A DNA stretch of 9,720 nt from an uncultured Eubacteriales bacterium. Its GTDB lineage: Bacteria > Bacillota > Clostridia > Oscillospirales > Oscillospiraceae. The notes below the pieces were generated by a model, which did no database searches, was not told the origin of the DNA, and saw nothing but the letters and a program-made list of their open reading frames with translations. The translations under genes were made by a program, and so were the position numbers. Of the stretch, positions 6,377 through 9,720 are shown piece after piece (position 1 is the stretch's first letter; each line of letters begins with the position of its first letter). Location of the stretch: assembly GCA_900551355.1 (NCBI GenBank), contig URVR01000058.1, forward strand, positions 1 to 9,720. The letters are read 5' to 3'.

Positions 6377-7456
6377 TTATCGCGCCAGCAGCGCCCGGGC
6401 GGCGCTGATGACCTCGTCCCGTCCCATGATCTCGCCGCCTGCGTGGAGGCAGGTGTGGATGGGGCAGCGATCCATGACCGCCAGCTGCACGTCGCTGATC
6501 ATCTGGGCGGGGATGGACATTTCCACATCCAGAATGGCCTTCACCCGGCCGAAGTCCAGCCCGGCGTAGGTCTCATAGGGGAAGGGTGACACGGTCCTGG
6601 GCCGGATGAGGCCCACCTTATACCCCTCGGCCCGCAGCAGCTTCACGGCGCTGCGGGCAATGCGTCCGCAGATGCCGTAGCCGGTGAGCACCAGCTCCGC
6701 GTCCTCCAGATACAGCGTCTCCACCTGCACGTCCTTCCTCCAGCTTTCGTACAGCGCCTCGGCGTCCCGGCAGCACTGCTCCTGCTCCTTGGTGGCCCAG
6801 CGGCCTGCCGCCACGATGCCCCGCGGCTCCTTTTCGGCGTCGTGGCCCACGGCGGAGGTGGGACGCAGCGCGTCCTTCAGCGCCTTGACCTCCTGGGCGG
6901 AGCGCATCTCCGGCAGCTCCACCGGCTCCATAATGGTGCCCATGACGCCGTCGGTGAGGATCAGCACCGGGTTGTGGTCCCGCTGGGCGTAGTCGAAGGC
7001 GGCGTAGGTCATGTCCACCGCCTCCTGCACCGTGGCGGGGGATAGCACCATCATCCGGAAGCCGCCGTTGCCGCTGGCCTTGGTGGCCTGGGTATAGTCC
7101 TGCTGCGCGGGCTGGATGGTGCCGATGGCGGGGCCGCCCCGCTGCACGTTGACGTACACCATGGGGAGCCGCGCGCTGGCGCAGAAGCTGATGCCCTCGC
7201 TCATCAGGCTGATGCCGCAGGAGCTGGAGCTGGTCATAGCCCGGGTGCCGGTGCCGGCGGCGCCGTACACCATGTTGATGGACGCCACCTCGCTCTCGCC
7301 CTGCACGAAGCTGCCGCCCACCTCCGGCAGGCGGCGGGCCATGTACTCCGGGATCTCGTTCTGCGGCGTGATGGGATAGCCTGCGAAGAACCGGCAGCCG
7401 GCGCGGATGGCGGCCTCTGCAATGGCCTCTGTGCCCTTCATGAATTTCCTTGCCAT
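6377..7456 (-). CDS. vorB: 2-oxoacid:ferredoxin oxidoreductase, pyrimidine-binding (alpha) subunit, VorB-type
   Basis: A 359-residue subunit carrying the pyrimidine-binding half of the TPP site (domain I, about 1-190) and a C-terminal transketolase-like domain II (about 240-350). Characteristic sequences are GYPITPQNEIPEYM at about 26-39, GESEVASINMVYGAAGTGTRAM around 53-74, and the LTDGVMG and PVELPE region near 177-190. Length and motifs fit the stand-alone alpha subunit that databases often label VorB (3-methyl-2-oxobutanoate dehydrogenase subunit); subunit letters differ between species, and the homologous KorA acts on 2-oxoglutarate. The ATG follows AAGGAGGTG with 12 nt between it and the ferredoxin subunit stop. 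With the delta, beta and gamma subunits it oxidises a 2-oxoacid plus CoA to acyl-CoA, CO2 and reduced ferredoxin. Confidence 0.93.
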   Translation of the reverse strand: MARKFMKGTEAIAEAAIRAGCRFFAGYPITPQNEIPEYMARRLPEVGGSFVQGESEVASINMVYGAAGTGTRAMTSSSSCGISLMSEGISFCASARLPMVYVNVQRGGPAIGTIQPAQQDYTQATKASGNGGFRMMVLSPATVQEAVDMTYAAFDYAQRDHNPVLILTDGVMGTIMEPVELPEMRSAQEVKALKDALRPTSAVGHDAEKEPRGIVAAGRWATKEQEQCCRDAEALYESWRKDVQVETLYLEDAELVLTGYGICGRIARSAVKLLRAEGYKVGLIRPRTVSPFPYETYAGLDFGRVKAILDVEMSIPAQMISDVQLAVMDRCPIHTCLHAGGEIMGRDEVISAARALLAR

Positions 7457-7468
7457 ATCCGCACCTCC

Positions 7469-7672
7469 TTATCGGTACACTTCGATGGCCGCGTCGGGGC
7501 ACATACGCCCGCAGATGGCGCAGCCGATGCAGCGCTCGGGATGGACAGCCACCACGAAGGGGTAGCCCTTGGAATTGACCTCGTGTCCCACGGCCAGCAC
7601 GCCCTTGGGACAGAACTTCACGCAGTAGCCGCAGCTCTTGCAGCTCTCCGCGCGGATGGTGACTTGCGGCAT
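7469..7672 (-). CDS. 2-oxoacid:ferredoxin oxidoreductase, 2x[4Fe-4S] delta subunit
   Basis: A 67-residue bacterial-type diferredoxin serving as the electron-exit subunit of the complex. Two complete motifs are present: C11-x2-C14-x2-C17-x3-C21-P and C48-x2-C51-x2-C54-x3-C58-P. The ATG at 7672 was chosen because AAGGAGG lies 8 nt upstream and the sequence from MPQVTI onward is family-like. An in-frame ATG at 7699 would translate the ribosome site itself and overlap the preceding gene. It lies 16 nt after the NTPase stop and 12 nt before the alpha subunit, so it is cotranscribed. Unlike the lone ferredoxin at 2311-2499 it has both clusters, which fits a fixed subunit relaying electrons to a mobile carrier. 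Confidence 0.94.
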   Translation of the reverse strand: MPQVTIRAESCKSCGYCVKFCPKGVLAVGHEVNSKGYPFVVAVHPERCIGCAICGRMCPDAAIEVYR

Positions 7673-7688
7673 GAGTGTTTCCTCCTTT

Positions 7689-8366
7689 TTATTCGTCAAG
7701 TCCCGCCTCCGGGACGGTGATACGGGGTGTGATACGCAGCAGGGGCAGATCGGTGTGCGGCCGCACCTGCTGATACAGGGCGTCCGGCACGGCGGCGGCC
7801 TCCACGGCGGCGTAGGGCGTCAGCATGGCAAGGCCCTGCGCCAGCCCGTCCAGATACTCCCGGGCCGTGGTGTCCCGCCCCAGATTGGGGTTCAGCAGGA
7901 ACCGGGGCATCCGCAGGCGGGAGGCCCGCAGCACGGCGCTGAGGGTGCCGTCGATATGCTCCACCGTCCCCGACCAGGGCCGGTAGGGGTTCACCGCGAA
8001 CCACACATCGGCGTCCCGCAGCAGATGGGCGTACCCGCCGATGAGCTTTGCGCCGGTGTCGCTGCCGCCCACGTCCAGAACGACGGTTTTCTCCCCGTCC
8101 AGCAGCAGCGGCACCAGACCGCCCGCCTGGGTGGGCGCGTCGGCGTACTGCGCCGCGAAATGGACGGTGACGCCGGCCTGCTCCAGCAGCGCCGCCGCGT
8201 CCCGGGCGCGCATGAGGGGCTTTGTCTGATCCAGATCGAAGAGGTGGACGGCGCGGCCCTGTGCCGCCAGCTCCAGCGCCAGCTGCACCGCGATCTCCGA
8301 CTTGCCGCAGCCCGCCTCCCCCAAAAAGACCAGCTTCCGCGCCTCCGGCAGAAAGGCGCCGCTCAT
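7689..8366 (-). CDS. Uncharacterised P-loop NTPase in the oxidoreductase-acyl kinase operon
   Basis: A 225-residue soluble protein with Walker A GEAGCGKS at 16-23, a DLDQTKP segment at 44-50 resembling the DxD after beta-2 of MinD/ParA/CooC-like (SIMIBI) NTPases, and a Walker B-like VVLDVGGSDTGA at 95-106. FAVNPYRP at 123-130 resembles the region where such proteins report on the bound nucleotide. The lysine of a deviant Walker A (KGGxGK) is absent, and there is no CxxC dimer motif of the kind seen in nitrogenase-type iron proteins. No membrane segment is visible. The start overlaps the acyl kinase stop by ATGA and the stop lies 16 nt before the ferredoxin subunit, so it is made together with the enzyme. 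A role in maturing, activating or regulating the complex is plausible but unproven; I do not assign a function. Confidence 0.85.
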   Translation of the reverse strand: MSGAFLPEARKLVFLGEAGCGKSEIAVQLALELAAQGRAVHLFDLDQTKPLMRARDAAALLEQAGVTVHFAAQYADAPTQAGGLVPLLLDGEKTVVLDVGGSDTGAKLIGGYAHLLRDADVWFAVNPYRPWSGTVEHIDGTLSAVLRASRLRMPRFLLNPNLGRDTTAREYLDGLAQGLAMLTPYAAVEAAAVPDALYQQVRPHTDLPLLRITPRITVPEAGLDE

Positions 8367-9448
8367 GCCTGCGCGGCAGGGAGGTCGAACATCTTCAGGC
8401 GCTCCCGCCCCTCCAGCACGCGGCAGGCGCCGGCGGCCAGCGCCTCCAGCTCGAACTCGCCCGCCATGACCTCCACCGGCGCGATGAAGGACAGCTTCTT
8501 CGTCAGATAATCCGCCACATACCTGGAATGGGCGATGCCGCCGGTGAGGATGACACGATCCACCCTGCCGTCCGCCCCGGCGGCCAGACCGCCTATGGCC
8601 CGGGCGGCGCTGTACAGCATGCCGTCATAGATCAGCTTGGCGTGGCCGTCGCCGTCGGCGATGCGCTTTTCCACCTCCCGGGCGTCGGCGGTGCCCAGAT
8701 GGGCCACAAGGCCGCCCTTGCCCCGGATAAAGTCCATGATGTCCTTCTCCGTATATTTGCCGGAGTAGCACAGGTGCACCAGCGGCTGCAGCGAAACGCC
8801 GCCGAGACGCTCCGGCGCGAACATCCACTCGTCGTCCCGGACGCCGTCCACCATTTTCCCGCCGATGAACAGGCGGGCGGACGCGCCGCCGCCCAGATGC
8901 AGCACGATGAGGCGGCACTCCTCCAGCGGCCTGTGCAGCACCTCCTCGGCACAGCGGCGGGCCATGGCCCGGCAGTTCAGGGCGTGTCCCAGCATGGTGC
9001 GCGGCAGCTCCGGCAGGCCGGTGATCCGGGCCTCGTCCGTCATTTCGTCCACCGACACCGGGTCGCAGATGAACGCCGGGATCTTCAGGGGCTGGGCCAG
9101 CTCCAGCGCCAGCACGCACCCCAGATTGGAGGCGTGGGCGGCGTTCTTTACGGTGTACATATAGTCCACCATGGCCTGGTCCACCAGATAGGTGCCGGAG
9201 GCGCAGGGGGGCAGCTGCCCGCCCCGGGCGCAGATGCCGTCCAGCGCCGTCAGGTCAAAGCCGTGGGCGGACAGGGCGCTCTCGATGGCGGCGCGGCGGA
9301 AGTCCACCTGCTCCATGACCCAGCGGAAGGGCGCCAGCTCCTCCCGGCTGTGGCGGATCGTCTCGTCAAAGACCTTCTCCTCCCCGCGGAACACCGCGAT
9401 CTTGGTGGAGGTGGAGCCGGGGTTGATGACCAGAATACATTTGCTCAT
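8363..9448 (-). CDS. buk: Butyrate kinase / branched-chain fatty acid kinase
   Basis: A 361-residue cytoplasmic ASKHA-fold kinase interconverting acyl-phosphate plus ADP and a short-chain carboxylate plus ATP. Visible motifs are the N-terminal phosphate loop VINPGSTSTKIAVF (7-20), ARGGQLPPCASGTYLV (74-89), DPVSVDEM (129-136), VLHLGGGAS (182-190) and ILTGGIAHS (300-308). The sequence belongs to the butyrate kinase group, not acetate kinase, and length is normal (about 355). It is the first gene of the operon, immediately upstream of the NTPase (ATGA overlap). The context favours use on isobutyryl-, isovaleryl- or butyryl-phosphate made from the oxidoreductase product; the phosphotransacylase needed in between is not in the window. 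The start is fixed by the family N-terminus, but the only good ribosome site (AGGAAAGGAG, 9481-9490) is 32 nt away. Confidence 0.95.
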   Translation of the reverse strand: MSKCILVINPGSTSTKIAVFRGEEKVFDETIRHSREELAPFRWVMEQVDFRRAAIESALSAHGFDLTALDGICARGGQLPPCASGTYLVDQAMVDYMYTVKNAAHASNLGCVLALELAQPLKIPAFICDPVSVDEMTDEARITGLPELPRTMLGHALNCRAMARRCAEEVLHRPLEECRLIVLHLGGGASARLFIGGKMVDGVRDDEWMFAPERLGGVSLQPLVHLCYSGKYTEKDIMDFIRGKGGLVAHLGTADAREVEKRIADGDGHAKLIYDGMLYSAARAIGGLAAGADGRVDRVILTGGIAHSRYVADYLTKKLSFIAPVEVMAGEFELEALAAGACRVLEGRERLKMFDLPAAQA

Positions 9449-9490
9449 GGGCGTGTCTGCCGGACGCGGTGCGCCCGGCGCTCCTTTCCT
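9449..9490 (-). promoter_or_regulatory. Unusual leader of buk: ribosome site separated from ATG by a hairpin
   Basis: On the minus strand AGGAAAGGAG (9490-9481) is followed by a 21-nt hairpin (9479-9459; GCCGG/CCGGC outer stem, one mismatch, three inner pairs, 3-nt loop) and then about 10 nt to the ATG. No start codon lies in frame closer to the ribosome site. If the hairpin folds, the effective spacing falls to about 11 nt. Confidence 0.45.
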
Positions 9491-9502
9491 GTAAAATTCA
9501 GC

Positions 9503-9531
9503 TTGCCAACAGCATTTTGCTATGCTATAAA
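9503..9531 (+). promoter_or_regulatory. Promoter of the LysR-type gene, with overlapping dyad
   Basis: TTGCCA (9503-9508), a 17-bp spacer and TATAAA (9526-9531) on the plus strand, about 37 nt before the LysR ATG. The spacer contains the inverted repeat AGCAT (9511-9515), 6 bp, ATGCT (9522-9526), a candidate binding site for the LysR protein itself. On the minus strand TTGAAT (9543-9538), 18 bp, CAAAAT (9519-9514) is a weaker candidate promoter for the buk operon, and its -10 lies in the same dyad. Confidence 0.6.
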
Positions 9532-9567
9532 AGAATTATTCAAAATAGATACCGTGGGGGTGATACG

Positions 9568-9671
9568 ATGGATATCGAAAAGCTGCGGGCACTGAGGACC
9601 GCCGCGGACACCGGCAGCATCACCCGCGCCGCCGCGCGGCTGGGCTACTCCCAGCCCGGACTTACCGGCAT
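9568..9671 (+). CDS. LysR-type transcriptional regulator, N-terminal fragment (cut by contig end)
   Basis: Only the first 34 codons are present before the adapter. They encode MDIEKLRALRTAADTGSITR followed by AAARLGYSQPGLTG, the typical N-terminal helix-turn-helix of LysR proteins (helix LRALRTAADTGSI, turn and recognition helix AAARLGYSQPGL). The ATG is preceded by GGGGGTGAT at 9556-9564. The gene is divergent from the buk-oxidoreductase operon with 119 nt between the two starts, the classic arrangement for a LysR regulator and its target. The effector domain and therefore the inducer cannot be seen. Confidence 0.88.
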
Positions 9672-9720
9672 CTGTCTCTTATACACATCTGACGCTGCCG
9701 ACGATCGCATAAGTGTAGAT
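9672..9720 (-). other. Illumina Nextera (Tn5) adapter, synthetic
   Basis: The reverse complement of the adapter at 1-45: mosaic end CTGTCTCTTATACACATCT (9672-9690), read-1 primer segment (9691-9704), the same i5 index as TCGCATAA (9705-9712), and P5 bases GTGTAGAT (9713-9720). Native sequence ends at 9671. Confidence 0.99.

Noticed and set aside
6618..7502. Second minus-strand frame within the alpha subunit gene
   Set aside because: It is the arginine-rich alternate frame of a well-supported gene.
8222..9595. Long plus-strand open frame (457 codons) opposite buk
   Set aside because: It is low-complexity, rich in Gly, Ala, His, Gln and Arg, and lies antisense to a clear kinase gene. Long antisense frames are expected in GC-rich coding DNA.
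1..9720. Terminal inverted repeat suggesting a transposon or linear element
   Set aside because: The repeat is exactly the Nextera adapter, including an i5 index and P5 primer bases, so it is synthetic.

Overview
This is a short assembled contig from a GC-rich bacterium, most likely a gut-type anaerobic Firmicute (Clostridia, Oscillospiraceae-like). The basis is strong AGGAGG ribosome sites, a YtrA-type GntR/ABC cassette, an oxygen-sensitive ferredoxin-linked 2-oxoacid oxidoreductase, a butyrate-kinase-family enzyme, and a glycine-rich surface-protein fragment of a kind I associate with that family. The taxonomic call is inference. Both ends are synthetic: bases 1-45 and 9672-9720 are Illumina Nextera/Tn5 adapter, so native sequence runs only from 46 to 9671 and the genes at both ends are cut by the assembly, not by biology.

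Left part (46-2250, minus strand): an operon of a GntR/YtrA-type repressor, an ABC ATPase and an ABC-2-type permease that runs off the contig. It has a promoter and a set of operator-like repeats in its leader, and an intrinsic terminator insulates it from upstream. Middle part (2251-5046, mostly plus strand): a small single-cluster ferredoxin; the internally deleted remnant of a beta-helix surface protein (minus strand); an unusual hairpin containing four copies of an 8-mer at 11-bp pitch; and a two-component system (OmpR-type regulator and sensor kinase, ATGA overlap) with a good sigma-A-type promoter.

Right part (5064-9448, minus strand): a tight six-gene operon encoding a butyrate-kinase-family acyl kinase, an unassigned P-loop NTPase, a 2x[4Fe-4S] ferredoxin subunit, and the pyruvate-fold, TPP-binding and gamma subunits of a four-subunit 2-oxoacid:ferredoxin oxidoreductase of the VOR/KOR type. 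Read as a pathway, a 2-oxoacid (probably branched-chain, from valine, leucine or isoleucine) is oxidised to acyl-CoA with reduction of ferredoxin. After conversion to acyl-phosphate by a phosphotransacylase not present here, the kinase makes ATP and a short-chain acid. A divergent LysR-type gene, cut by the contig end, starts on the other side of a shared promoter region and is the likely regulator. A perfect bidirectional terminator separates this operon from the convergent two-component system.

I saw no tRNA, rRNA, CRISPR array, insertion sequence or phage gene. The item most worth following as possibly undescribed is the P-loop NTPase embedded with overlapping or near-overlapping junctions between the acyl kinase and the oxidoreductase subunits.
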